Positions 11,539 to 21,576 of a stretch of 64,000 nucleotides of DNA are shown one piece after another. The stretch is taken from positions 87,008,342 to 87,072,341 of the forward strand of contig CM043953.1 of assembly GCA_014529385.2 (NCBI GenBank). Reading direction: 5' to 3'. The notes beneath the pieces were generated by a model. It was not told where the DNA came from and ran no database searches. It saw nothing but the letters and a program-made list of their open reading frames with translations. Positions within the stretch are counted from its first letter, which is position 1, and the number at the start of each line of letters is the position of its first letter. The DNA comes from Adiantum capillus-veneris. Lineage: Eukaryota; Streptophyta; Polypodiopsida; Polypodiales; Pteridaceae. A program made the translations under genes and the position numbers.

Positions 11539-12022
11539 TACTACAAGCGAAGGTGCAACATCCCTGCAAAACACATAAAATAACATGCTACAAACAATAA
11601 ATCAATAGATCTCCTACTTGCACAATCATGTACGTGTAAACGCCATAGTAAATCTGACATGAGAGAGGCAGAGAGCGAGAAAGTGTAAGCGAGCCCGTGC
11701 AGGCCACCTCCTAGAGCGGAATGCTACGCCGGCATGGCGGAGAGAAGAGAGGAGAGGGGAGAGAGAAGAACAACCGGACACTGGGTGCAATCTCCCCTCG
11801 TGCAAGAGTGACCATTTCCCTCTTTCACTATTTGATTTATAGATTTCTTGAATGGTCAAATTGGTTACAAGCTGGCGGGGTCATAAATGGCCAAAGCTCA
11901 TAAAAGAGCACTTGAATAATAAAATGTACATAAAATATGATATCCTTTTGAAATTCCCTAGCTTGGTCAAGTCTTTTCCACCTGTCAGCTACAATAAATA
12001 GTAAAATATCAATTCCATAACA
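11539..12022 (-). repeat. 5' LTR of the 9.0 kb element
   Basis: 484 bp, minus orientation, starting TGTTATGG at the right edge. It is adjacent to the primer-binding site on the left and the GGTCA duplication (12023-12027) on the right. Confidence 0.85.
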
Positions 12023-12890
12023 GGTCATACCAATGCTTTGATGATGAGAAGAATTGTAAGCATACTCTACTAGAGGTAAAAAATCATCATTTTAGGCTCT
12101 CTACTGCAATAAGCTCTAAGAATATCGTTGATGACTTGGTTGACTCGCTCTATTTGACCATCTGATTGAGGATGGTATGTGGTACTAAAGTTTAATTTTG
12201 TTCCAATTGCCTTGAAGAGTGAGGTCTAAAAGTTTGAAGTGAGCTTCACATCTCGATCACTTACAATCCGTTTGGGCAATCCATGCAATCTAAACATCCA
12301 CTTTAAGCTCTTATGGTCTGTTATGAGTCAAAACTTCTTTCCAAGGAGTTGTGTCTGCATAGCTTTAGAGCGCGCATGATTGCCAATAATTTGAAGGCAT
12401 GGGGTGGGGTAGTTCTTCTCATAATTCTTAAGCTTACGTGAGGGAAAAGCTATTGGTCTGCCTTCTTGAACTAATACTCATCCAAGTGCTATTCCACTAG
12501 CATCAGTGAAAAAACTTCAAAGTCTTGGTTGAAATCTGGTAGCTTTAGGCACGGTGCTGTAGTTACATACTGCTTGAGTTGGTCAAACCTTTCTTGGTGT
12601 AGTGGTTCCCAGCTTATCTTCAGTCCTTTCTTTAGAAGACCAGTTCAAGGGTGAATACATAGTGCATAATCCTTTATAAAAATTTTATACCCTCCTGTGA
12701 TTCCCAAGAATCCTCTAAATCACTTGAATATGATGGCTGAGGCCATTCAATAATGTCTTGAACTTTAACAGGGTCCACTGATATTTCTTCATGCGAAACA
12801 ATAAATCCAAATACTCAATCCTTGGAGCGAAAAATGGACACTTGCTCATCTTTGCATAGAGTGTAATTATTTTGAGAGCTTCCATTTTAG
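12023..12890 (-). pseudogene. Chromovirus RT C-terminus, RNase H and integrase core (decayed, internally deleted)
   Basis: Reading minus from about 12890: RT thumb sequence (LYAKMSKCPFFAPRIEYLD), then RNase H (D-S-G-I-A-L-G near 12510, later ITDHKSLKWMF near 12290). That is fused in frame to integrase (HGLPKRIVSDRD near 12270, TTYHPQSDGQIERVNQ near 12180). The end of RNase H, the HHCC zinc finger and the first catalytic Asp of integrase are missing at the LKWMF/HGLPKR joint. Translation runs to QSIGMT at the GGTCA site and continues at 3016 beyond the nested element. Several stops and shifts are present. Confidence 0.85.
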
Positions 12891-14160
12891 AGTTTTTTTT
12901 TATAAATTAGGTCCTGGTTACTTGTGAACTAAGTAGAGATCACTCAATCAATGTAGATAGTCTAAATAAAAAAATAAGATATTGTAAGAGGAGTGTTTCT
13001 TTTATGGAGCTTTCTCCTTTAGAGGTTCTTAAAAACAGATTAACTTTTTTTGACTTTTGTGTTTTCCATTTTTATCATCTTGCTTATAAGAGACCTCAAC
13101 ACAAATCCCCAACTTTGGGTGGGAGAGGCAGACATAGACATTGCCTTGAAAGAGCAATTGTCCATTTGGTTTTTTCTCAAAGGAGGCTAGAAACAAATTG
13201 TGTAGCCAAATCTCTTTTATAGAAATATAAAAAGACAAGTTAAACACCAACGGCCCCAAGTTGAAATGTTTGCATCAATCACTAAGATAGATCATTTGAA
13301 TTAATGCTAGCTCAGAATTTTGAAATTTGAAAGGCAATGCCCAAATGACATAATCAAGGACCCTGGAGTTAACTATGTTTGTACCATTCAAAAGCCACGC
13401 AAGGCAAATTGATGCCAACTTTGTATTCTCAAATATCAAAAAAATATTCAAGCTATGTAAGACCCATTGATTCATGTGAGAGGGACACCCTCTTGATGTC
13501 TAAAGCAGAGACCGTTCTCTAAGTTTTGGTGTAGACATCAATGAATCTTGTATCTTGTTTCCATGCTAAAAATAAATAGAGAAATCCTTAATTTCCTTAA
13601 TGTGGAAAATTTTAAAAATCTTGCTTATCTTCATTTGTTTTTGGGCATGATTGCCCTTTAAGTAACAAATCAAACTAAATTGAAACTTCAAACCAAAGCT
13701 ACTATTAAAATATAATATCTCACTGATCAACCTATTGGTCTTTACACTCTCTAGAATCTCTTGTGTGGTGTATGTGGCACCAAATCATTGAATTTTCTTG
13801 TACTCTCTTTTCTGTGGCATAGTTGTGCATTTGTTTTCAAAATGCAAATGATCAAGAGACCATAGGGTGGGATTTTAACTCTCATATTTTAGATCTACTT
13901 TCAAGATAATGGCAACGTTTGCTATAGCCTCCATAATGCTATACTTGAGAATACTGTAGGTCACCAAGTGCTACCTTAGATTGGGTATAAAAAAAAGGTT
14001 GTAGAGTAAAAAAGACTAAAAACTTTTTAATATTTTACGAGAGCCTGGCCCCACGACTGTGCCACTTGTTCCTCTGTCCACTGCCAACACATCCTACATG
14101 TCAAGACTAGCCTTGACAATCCCTACTCGTGGACAATGAGCCATCTTCTCAACCTAGCAT
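12891..14160. other. Non-coding stretch, no gene recognised
   Basis: AT-rich sequence to the left of a SINE. Overlapping short frames on both strands at 13004-13475 have no motif I can name. It may be the 5' part of the chromovirus that has decayed beyond recognition, or flanking DNA. Confidence 0.45.
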
Positions 14161-14164
14161 GGGA

Positions 14165-14292
14165 GCTCTTGACATAAAAGTATAAGGACATTAAGAAGAA
14201 AAGAAGGAGATCTATCTAACACTTAACCCACGGCCTATAATTAGAGGAAATTTTGGCTAACTCGGGCTACCACACTTGGCTGATAGAAAGTG
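14165..14292 (-). mobile_element. tRNA-derived SINE, copy 1
   Basis: On the minus strand the head reads GTGGTAGCCCGAGTTAGCC (A-box position) and then GGCCGTGGGTTAAGTG (B-box position, about 14226-14241). A body with GATAGATCT follows and a TTC/TTTTC-rich tail ends near 14190-14165. The layout matches the copies at 20.4 and 50.7 kb. A further fragment, AACTATCCCAAGAGACCTTG at about 14346, matches the body of the 50.7 kb copy. SINEs of this type are transcribed by RNA polymerase III and moved by LINE enzymes. Confidence 0.5.
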
Positions 14293-14488
14293 TTATTTTA
14301 GTTTCCTCTTCTTGTTCACCCAGACTCACCCAGACTCACTCACATAACTATCCCAAGAGACCTTGGCTTGAACAATTGAGATAGTGGTTGAGATAAGACC
14401 TTGAGAAATTAGTTTTTTTTCTTGCTCTTCTTATTCTCTTCACACTCACAAACCCACATCATAGAAGCAATCCACAAGATATATTCTA

Positions 14489-14621
<133 letters not shown>

Positions 14622-14982
14622 AATCATTACTAAAAGATTTGCAAATGCAGCTAGCTATGCCAAGGGAGACGATGTAAGAGCACTAAGAATGTGGAGTGAT
14701 TAAAGGCAGGCAAGTGATTAAAGGCATGCAAGTGTGAAAGGACGTTCATGGACTAGCCACTATTGTGGAACAATTTGTCGGTTGTTGCAAGAAATTAGGT
14801 GAGTTGAAAATAAGGGCAAACTTGAAATTCTCTCACCGGTATTTACACTAAAATATGTACAAATCTCTCGGTTTTCTTCAAGGAAAGCTCAAAATCTTAT
14901 CGGGATTTTACGATTTCAGCTGATTAAAATACATTGGACTTGGTTTTTTCTAGCACTCTCTAAGTAGTGGGCAAAGAAACGA

Positions 14983-15093
14983 CCATGCAAAGTGTAGTGG
15001 CGACAATGTGCACTACATCGGTGGGCTCGGCGGAAATGGAGGTGTTGCTTGCGATCAAGGCTATCAAACCTCAAACTGGTTGGGATCATATCC
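14983..15093 (+). pseudogene. LRR receptor-like gene, N-terminal fragment 5' of a copia insertion
   Basis: An ATG at 14983 opens a frame with EMEVLLAIKAIKPQTGWDHI, which resembles the start of plant LRR receptors (x-x-E-x-x-x-L-L-x-I-K/F-K-x-x, then a Trp). It stops at the copia LTR. The matching LRR sequence resumes at 19368 on the other side, so the two pieces were one gene. In the family such proteins sit in the plasma membrane and sense peptides or surface signals. The short N-terminus lacks a convincing signal peptide, so an upstream exon or start may be lost. Confidence 0.55.
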
Positions 15094-15383
15094 TGTGAAC
15101 TTGAGTACTATATACAAGATAGAGTGAGAGAGGAGAGAAGGAGAGAGTAGATAGAGAGATGGAGGTAGAGAAGAGAGGTAGGTGTGAGAGAGAAGGGAAG
15201 GGGGAGCTAACACCAAGTAGAGGGGGGAAATTTGAATTTGAATTACACATACAACTACACTAGAACAATACAAGGGTAAGTTCATTTATAGGCTTGGATA
15301 AGAAATATAGCCGTTGTAGGGATAAGATATAGGTGGTGAGGTCTGAACTCCGCTTAGGTGTAAAGTGCAATGCACTTTCCACA
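15094..15383 (-). repeat. 3' LTR of the copia element
   Basis: 290 bp, matching 19074-19362 (shared TAGCCGTTGTAGGGATAAGA, GTAAAGTGCAATGCACTTTC). It contains a long purine-rich stretch of GAGAG type near its end. Confidence 0.9.
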
Positions 15384-15442
15384 TCCCCCCTCAAACCGAA
15401 ATCATAACAGAAAGCAAGGAGCATTTGTGAGGAGATCCCCCC

Positions 15443-15880
15443 TCAAATGCGAATACAAAAATAAAACAATGCTGAAATACAATGAATGTTGTTGAAGATG
15501 AAGCTAGGAGCTTCCAAACCAGCTCTTGCTAAGCAAAGAATATGTCTTTTAGGAGGAATTACCTTGGTAAGGAAATCGGCGACATTCTTTGTGGTAGAGA
15601 TGTATTTGAGGTGAATGAAGTTGTCTTCTACTAGTTCCTTGATGAAGTGATACGCGAGCTTGATGTGCTTTGTGCGCTCGATAAGCTGATGACTCTTTGC
15701 AATTGCAATTGCTGATTGATTGTGGCAATGTAGAATGATTGGAGGAGTTGGCAGTTCTTCCAAGAGTTGGTGAAGCCACAATGCTTCTCAAGCAGCAAGG
15801 GATGTTGCTATATACTCTGCCTCGGCAGATGATAGGGCAAGTGAAGTCTGGGGCTTGCTTCGCCAAGAAATAGCACCACC
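15443..15880 (-). pseudogene. Copia RNase H
   Basis: Minus translation gives a stretch resembling SLALSSAEAEYIA near 15800-15840. It continues WLHQLLEELPTPP, then CHNQSAIAIAKSHQLIERTK, HFIKELVEDN and KNVADFLTKVIPPK. These are the classical C-terminal copia RNase H motifs, including the S-x-x-E-A-E-Y and D-x-x-T-K-x-L blocks. The enzyme degrades the RNA strand of the RNA-DNA hybrid during cDNA synthesis. The last 112 codons are open. An upstream stop and frame change separate them from the EAEY part. Confidence 0.85.
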
Positions 15881-16363
15881 TGCAAGAAGAATGCCCATAG
15901 ATGCTATGATATTTGGGTCTTGCCCGGCCCAGTCGGCATCAAAAAAACCTTGAGGTGCAGTGGTGATAAGTGGTGCTGACTATAATATGTGAGAGAATGA
16001 TGGGAGTGTGGTGTAAGTAGTACAGTGATTCTTAGCAGCGCGGACCATGGCATTTGTGAGGTGCCTTCATATGGCCAGATAATACATGACCTGTAAAGCT
16101 AATGTCAAGACATGTGCATGAAATGAGGTACCTTTGTTGGCCAATTAAGGGAGTATAGGGAAATCTTGACATAGAATAAGTATCATCATCCGATGGTGGC
16201 AGAGATGTGAATAGTTTATGCTTGACAAGTAGTGGAGTAGAGAGTTGTGTATTAAAATAGAGAAGACCATACTCACCCAATATGTCTTCAATGTATTTCT
16301 GCTATGAGAGCTTGATGAATCTGCCATTTGGATCCATGTTGACCTCTATGCCCAAGAAGTAGG

Positions 16364-16720
16364 TCATAGGGCGTTGTCATGGACTAGAAATTCTTCCTTG
16401 AACATTTCCACAACATGTGAGACATATGTCTCATCACTAGCAATGATAGGGATGTCATCAACATAGACACCAATGATTGTCCATCCATGAAAGAGAGTAT
16501 GATAGAATAGATTGGGGTCAAAGTGCATTGAACCCATGCCATTTGATAAGAAAAGCATGCAAGCAATTGAACCATTGTCGTGCAGACTTCTTAAGACCGT
16601 ATATAGGCTTATGTAGCTTGTATACATAGATAGTGGATCATCACAATAGAAGTAGGGCGGTTGAGCCATATAAATGACTTTATCTAGCCATCCATGTAGA
16701 AAGGCAATGCAAATGTTATC
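16364..16720 (-). pseudogene. Copia reverse transcriptase (palm remnant)
   Basis: Across several frames the segment gives TFAFLHG (near 16690), a block resembling DKVIYMAQPP, a block resembling HKPIYGLKKSARQW, and the catalytic IGVYVDDIPIIAS at about 16440-16475 (YVDD). The first portion of RT, between the integrase C-terminal phrase GYCDTHGIKAYRLYN (about 16790) and TFAFLHG, is missing or shortened. The enzyme cannot be functional. Between 15880 and 16360 the rest of the polymerase reads only in scattered fragments. Confidence 0.8.
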
Positions 16721-16729
16721 GTAGAATAT

Positions 16730-17720
16730 CTCATTGAGCTTGAGAACAAAAATTTATGGGTTGTAGAATTGTAAAGGCGATATGCCTTAATGCCATGAGT
16801 GTCGCAGTATCCACATAAGATAGTGTGGATGCTCTTAGAGGGAAAATTTGGGTTGAGGATTGGTGAGTAGAGGATATGCCGGGGAACCAATTATTTTGAG
16901 ATAGGTTATGTTTGGGGGTGGTATTGAACCATAGCTGGTAAGCAGTTTTGTGTGGATTGGTGGATCAGATGACTCGATTTTGAATGTAGGTGGCAGTAGT
17001 AGCTACGGATTCTTCCCAGAATGTAATAGGAAGTCGAGCGAGGGCTAGCATTGAGGGGCAGCTTCGAATAAAGTGTGATTCTTGCGCTCGGCGACTCCAT
17101 TTTGCTGAGGGTGATCCGGATTTGTAAATTCCGTCGAATACTATTTGATACACAATATTGTTGAAATTCATTGCTTTGTATTCCACCCTTGTCTGTTCTC
17201 AGTGCCTTGATTTTGCGATCCAGTTGTGTCTCCACAGCATCTTTGAAAGCTGAAATTTGATAAATGTTGCAGCTTTATCTGCAAGAAAAATAGACATGAG
17301 TGTACCTTGTATAGTTGTCGATGAAGATTAAGAAGTATTTGTTGCCGGTGTGTGATTGTGTCTGCATTGGGCCGCACAAATCCGAGTGGATAAAGCTCAA
17401 GGGGTTGAGCTGTATGGGACTTTGACCTTGGAAACTTGAAATGCTTAGCTTTTGCCAATATGCGTGCTTCACAAAATGTATTGGTGTAATTGTGGTTGGT
17501 AGACCCACCACTAGCTCCTTCTGATGCATATCTTTGAGTACTTGTTGCGAGACATGACCTAGCCTGTAGTGCCAAGTAAGTGTCTCCTCTTGCTTAGAAG
17601 AATTGATGACTGATGAAAGTGCTTTGGCTTGGACCTTGCTGGAGCCGAGAAGATACAAGCATCCTTCCTTGGGGCAAGATATAGAGAAAGGGTTGTGATT
17701 TGTATCAATTGTATGCAGGA
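16730..17720 (-). pseudogene. Copia GAG-pre-integrase and integrase
   Basis: Motifs in order on the minus strand: TWHYRLGHVSQQVLKDMH (about 17560-17590, pre-integrase with its His), IHSDLCGPMQT (first catalytic Asp, about 17375), FIDNYTRYTHVYF, and IKALRTDKGGIQSNEFQQY (second Asp and downstream region, about 17150-17215). GYCDTHGIKAYRLYN at the C-terminus follows. Frameshifts near 17280 and 17000 interrupt it. Family role: insertion of cDNA into host DNA. Confidence 0.85.
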
Positions 17721-17899
17721 TGCACTTATCATGCGTGAAAGAGACTGTAATGCCCTTGGAGGTGAGATCTCCTACTGAGATGAGATTCTTCTTTAGACCA
17801 GGTACATAATATACCTTGTCTAAGTGAGCTATAGTGCCATTTGGTAGGGTAATGGCAACAATGCCATATCCTTGAGCATGTTGAATGTTGCTATCCCCA

Positions 17900-18126
17900 T
17901 GAGGACTTCAAGTGGGTGTTGATAGGGGGATGTAGTGTGCAAGCCAATCAAAATTATATGTCACGTGATGTGTAGCTCTAGTGTCCAGATACCAGATAGA
18001 AGAGTTGTGATGTGGCTTAGAGGAGCTGAAGCCTTCGACAAAAAGCTGTATAGAGGTAGGGTGTGTATCATTCATAGCTTGAAATATTGGTGAAATGAGC
18101 ATGAGCTTTATGATGATAGCCTCCAT
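17900..18126 (-). pseudogene. Copia protease
   Basis: The phrase SIWYLDTRATHHVT lies at about 17955-18000. Functional copia proteases read W-x-L-D-S-G-A-(T/S)-x-H. Here the catalytic triplet has become D-T-R, an inactivating change. The segment lies between the zinc knuckle of Gag and the pre-integrase, as expected. Confidence 0.8.
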
Positions 18127-18149
18127 TCGCTTTATGTCCGTTTAATCCT

Positions 18150-18985
18150 CTTGATTACTACCATGATGCTTGGTTTTGGACCTGCAGTCCTTGGCAATGT
18201 GTCTGAACTTCTTGCATTTGTGGCATTTGAACTTGACTATAAGGCGCATTTCTAGGGCGGTTAGAACCACCTTTATGCAACTACCTTGAATTGTTGTAAT
18301 GGTGGTTAGGACCACCTTTTTTGAAAATGATATAAGTGGCTAGAGCCACTGGAGTAGAGCCATTAGAGTGGTCTAATAAAGCTTCTTCCTGATGGATTTT
18401 GGATACAAGGCCTTGCAATTGCATTTGGGACAGGGCTTCAGTAGTAACAAATGCGCTCGAGATTGTGGGTAAAGCCGTCAATAGAAGCATACATTGAAAT
18501 TTCTCTGAAATCTCCATTCCAGAGATGAGAACTTCATCTAACAATGGCTGCCAATTCTCAAGAAACTTGACTGTAGATTGGCCTTCTTGCATAGTATTGT
18601 TCACAAGTCTCTTGATCAGGGAGACTTGGTACAAGATCAGTGTGCTCATGACTATTGTTGAAGAACTCCCAAATAGCCTTAGAGGTGGATAGAGTCCGCA
18701 CCATTTGGACTTGCCTATCCTCACAATGGAGTATAATATCCATTTGAGCCGGTATGTCCCTTGAATCCCATGCCAAGTGTAGCTTCGTGTCAAAGGCGTA
18801 CTCATCTTAACTTGGTCTTATTTCATCTCTAGAAACAATCTTCCAGAGGCCAAGTTGCTTCAAATATAGCTCCATTCTCAACTTCCACACATTGCAATTG
18901 TCCCATTGAGCTTATCAATGGGTGAAATACCTTGACTTGGTGGTTGCAACATAGGTGACGAGGCGCTAATCATGCTAGCCGAGTA
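18150..18985 (-). pseudogene. Copia Gag (UBN2-type) with CCHC zinc knuckle
   Basis: Starting near 18985 on the minus strand, frames give a block resembling KLNGTNYDVWKLRMELYLK, then STSKAIWEFF and a block resembling LEQYYARRSIYSQ. The core follows: FLENWQPLLDEVLISGMEIS and LLTALPTISSAFVTTEAL. The CCHC knuckle CHKCKKFRHIAKDC sits at about 18184-18226. This is the standard copia nucleocapsid precursor. The 174-codon open stretch at 18281-18805 covers the central domain. Stops and at least one frameshift near 18600 break the rest. Confidence 0.85.
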
Positions 18986-19073
18986 AACCTTGGAAGTGAG
19001 AGATGGGAGTGAAAATAGGCCGTTGCTTCAAGAGAAGGTACTTAGGAACTCAAGTTCTGGAGCTATGATACCA

Positions 19074-19362
19074 TGTGAAGTTGAGTACTATATAGAAGAT
19101 AGAGTGAGAGAGGAGAGAAGGAGAGACTAGACAGAGAGATTGAGGTATAGAAGAGAGAGAGGTGTGAGAGAGAAGGGAAGGGGGAGCTGACACCAAGTAG
19201 AGGGGGAAAATTTGAATTTGAACTACACATACAACTGCACTAGAAAAATACAAGGGGGATTTTTTTATAGGCTTGATTAAGCAATATAGCCGTTGTAGGG
19301 ATAAGATATATGTGGTGAGGTTTGAACTCCGCTTAGGTGTAAAGTGCAATGCACTTTCCACA
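19074..19362 (-). repeat. 5' LTR of the copia element
   Basis: 289 bp, partner of 15094-15383, with its primer-binding site at 19059-19073 on the left. LTR divergence is visible (single substitutions and short indels), so the insertion is not recent. Confidence 0.9.
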
Positions 19363-19367
19363 TCTCC

Positions 19368-20010
19368 GACAAGTCTAGCAGCTCGACTTGTAGCTCGCCC
19401 TCACCAGCCACCTCCCACTATCCTTCCCCAACCTAATCGCCAAAACTTCTGATCTGGGCCCCTTCTTGTCCACCTCCGCCCCTGGCTCCAACATTTCAAC
19501 CTCATCGACAATTACTTCTATGGCCCCATCTCCGACCACCGATTAGTTTGGTGTCCTTCTCTAGAAATTACCACCAGCAGCTCGGCAGCCTCGACCTCGT
19601 TGGCACTAATCTCTCTGGCCACATTTGGCGGACTTGATGAGCTCTTGTGCTCAACCCCTCATTCACTATATAAATAACTTGTCAGGTCACATTTTGTCAG
19701 AGCTTGACAACATCCCCAACCCTTACATGTCCTTGGATCTTTCTCAAAACATAATAACAGGTGGGAATCCATCATCTCTAGCTACTACCTTCTGTAGAAC
19801 TTGACTTTAATGAGCTTGATGTACAACGGACTCCATATATATTTGCTAGGCAACTCTCGACAACCTTGCGGAATCCTTATTTGGAGCCAGCTCATTTTCT
19901 CGGCATCTTTCTTGCGAGTTGGGCATTGATCTCCCTTGATGTGGTTTGATACATCAGCAAATCATTTCTTAGGTGGATCGTGGGTTGATCTCTAACATGT
20001 GAAAGATGTT
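19368..20010 (+). pseudogene. LRR receptor-like gene, leucine-rich repeat part 3' of the copia insertion
   Basis: Several frames give consecutive LRR phrases: FNLIDNYFYGPIS (about 19495), LGSLDLVGTNLSGHIW (about 19585), LSGHILSELDNIPNPYMSLD (about 19690) and LDLSQNIITGGNPSSL (about 19735). A weaker one reads FDTSANHFLGG near 19945. The L-x-L-x-x-N-x-(L/I/F)-x-G spacing is the plant extracellular LRR consensus. Frameshifts and stops between repeats show decay. No kinase domain is found downstream. Confidence 0.65.
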
Positions 20011-20344
20011 GAAGTTTGCAATTTCAATGCATGCAAATAAGTTAAAGATTTAATTAGGACATAAGAGCTCACAGACCATCTGCACAGACGGCGGACGAAC
20101 TGCACGCTCCACTTTTGAAAGGAATTTTCAAAAGATGTACAAACTGTGGCACGTCATCATCATCGGCAACAATAATATACCATGTAAAATAACTTGAAAA
20201 GAGAAAACTCTACATATTCTACCTATTTCTTCAACTCTTAAAAAATATTTTGTTCAAGTTTTAGCTAAAAAAATCTATAATAGTTTTGAATCAAACATAT
20301 TCAAAGTTCTATCAAGAGGTAGAATTTCAAGATGAGAGAGAGAG

Positions 20345-20515
20345 AGAAGAAGAAGAAGAATGTTTTAACATCATAGGAAACAATAATAATAATAATTGCT
20401 ACCATCCTAGAACAATCCCAAAGATTTGATAGATGTGTCTTGTAGTTGATATCTAATTAACAAGAGGCAACCGAGATAAGTATTAAACTACACTTGGGTG
20501 ATAGGAAGATATACA
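20345..20515 (-). mobile_element. tRNA-derived SINE, copy 2 (degenerate)
   Basis: Base-by-base order follows the 50.7 kb copy. It opens with a GA/AAG tail (20335-20360), then TTTTAACATCATAGGAAAC, AAAGATTTGATAGATGT and AACAAGAGGCAACCGAG (B-box region decayed), ending CTACACTTGGGTGATAGG. A GA microsatellite begins right beside it at 20528. The internal promoter boxes have diverged, so it is an old copy. Confidence 0.45.
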
Positions 20516-20527
20516 CACATGCACGCA

Positions 20528-20550
20528 TGAGAGAGAGAGAGAGGAGAGAG

Positions 20551-20639
<89 letters not shown>

Positions 20640-20644
20640 GAGAG
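20528..20644. repeat. (GA)n microsatellite
   Basis: About 115 bases of GA with a few GGA interruptions at its left end. The 350 bases to the next LTR contain no gene. Confidence 0.95.
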
Positions 20645-20998
20645 TCACTAGTTTTCCATTAGAGACACTAATAATGCTAAAAATGGAGAACACTAACATT
20701 GGCACCGTAACTCTTTTCTTTTAGAAGATTATATTTTAGCTCATGAATCTCATCACCCAACTAGTTTGCATCAAAATTTCTTTAAACAAATATCTCCTAT
20801 AGCATATCACACAATTGTGAGTTTATTCGTATTGGTAGCTATGCATGTTGGCATGGTTCGCTCAATGGTATACCAATCACAATGTACATAATATATACTA
20901 AGAATTTCATCATTGACTGTGTGATCATTAATAATTTCCCAGAAAATATAGCAATGAAGTTTTTGTGTTTGGATTGCAATGTTTGTAAGGTATGCAAA

Positions 20999-21564
20999 TG
21001 TGCGCTCCTTGCCGCACTGTCGAAGCAAGGGGACTTGCGATACACCGTGTGCGAGCCACAAACGGCTCCAAGCACACAACAAGCCTAAACTAGCAAGCTC
21101 AAGAAAGCAAAGGGTGTGTCACTCACCGCTCTATGCTCGCCTTCGTGGTGGATTCCTCGCCGCGATGAAGAAGAAGCTGCAGTCGTGCCGTGCTCAACCG
21201 CCTCCGCCGCCGTCATGCCTTCATAATGCTCGATCGCACACACACTCTCCCTCTCTCTTCCCTCTCACACACACACACAAGGAGGTGAGAAGAAGAAGAT
21301 GGAGATGGAGCAAGAGCACTCTTTATTGCACAAATGAGAGAATGAGTAAAAATTAGGTTTAGTTGGCTTTTATAGGAGCTCACCCCATTCACACTTGGGC
21401 GACCATGCTTAACCAACTAATCCCTTGAATGTCCAAGTTAAAGTGCGCCTATCATCGGCGATCACTCCTACCCTTTTCCTATTGGTCCGACAAGCCTGGT
21501 ACCTGACTCTAAATAATACAACGTTTATAGATCATAGGGTGTCCGTGTGCCGTGAGGGTTAACA
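20999..21564 (-). repeat. 3' LTR of the Gag-protease element
   Basis: 566 bp and highly similar to 29436-30007 across its length (GCAAAGGGTGTGTCACTCAC, CGTTTATAGATCATAGGGTG). It contains a CT/CA tract near 21240-21280. Confidence 0.9.
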
Positions 21565-21576
21565 TGCCCCCCTTCC

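Larger units (their letters stand above)
3017..12022 (-). mobile_element. 9.0 kb non-autonomous LTR retrotransposon (LARD-like) nested in a chromovirus
   Basis: Two near-identical LTRs (3017-3503 and 11539-12022) bound the segment, each opening TGTTATGGAATTG on the minus strand. A GGTCA duplication flanks it. A primer-binding site follows the right LTR and a purine-rich tract precedes the left one. I could not find gag, RT or integrase belonging to this element on its own strand, although the interior is about 8 kb. That is the pattern of large retrotransposon derivatives moved by another element's enzymes. A gypsy fragment lies inside in the opposite direction. The superfamily cannot be assigned without pol. 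Confidence 0.8.
15094..19362 (-). mobile_element. Ty1/copia retrotransposon (4.3 kb, decayed)
   Basis: Two about 290 bp LTRs (15094-15383 and 19074-19362) open TGTGGAAAGTGC and end TTCACA on the minus strand. A polypurine tract (TTTGAGGGGGGA, about 15384-15396) precedes the 3' LTR. A primer-binding site (TGGTATCATAGCTCC, about 19059-19073) follows the 5' LTR. The order gag, protease, integrase, RT, RNase H is that of copia. Flanks are TATCC and TCTCC, a duplication differing at one base. Frames are broken throughout. Confidence 0.9.

Noticed and set aside
20979-21356. 125-codon plus-strand ORF shared with 29386-29799
   Set aside because: The sharing is due to the two LTR copies. The frame crosses LTR boundaries and is antisense to the element.
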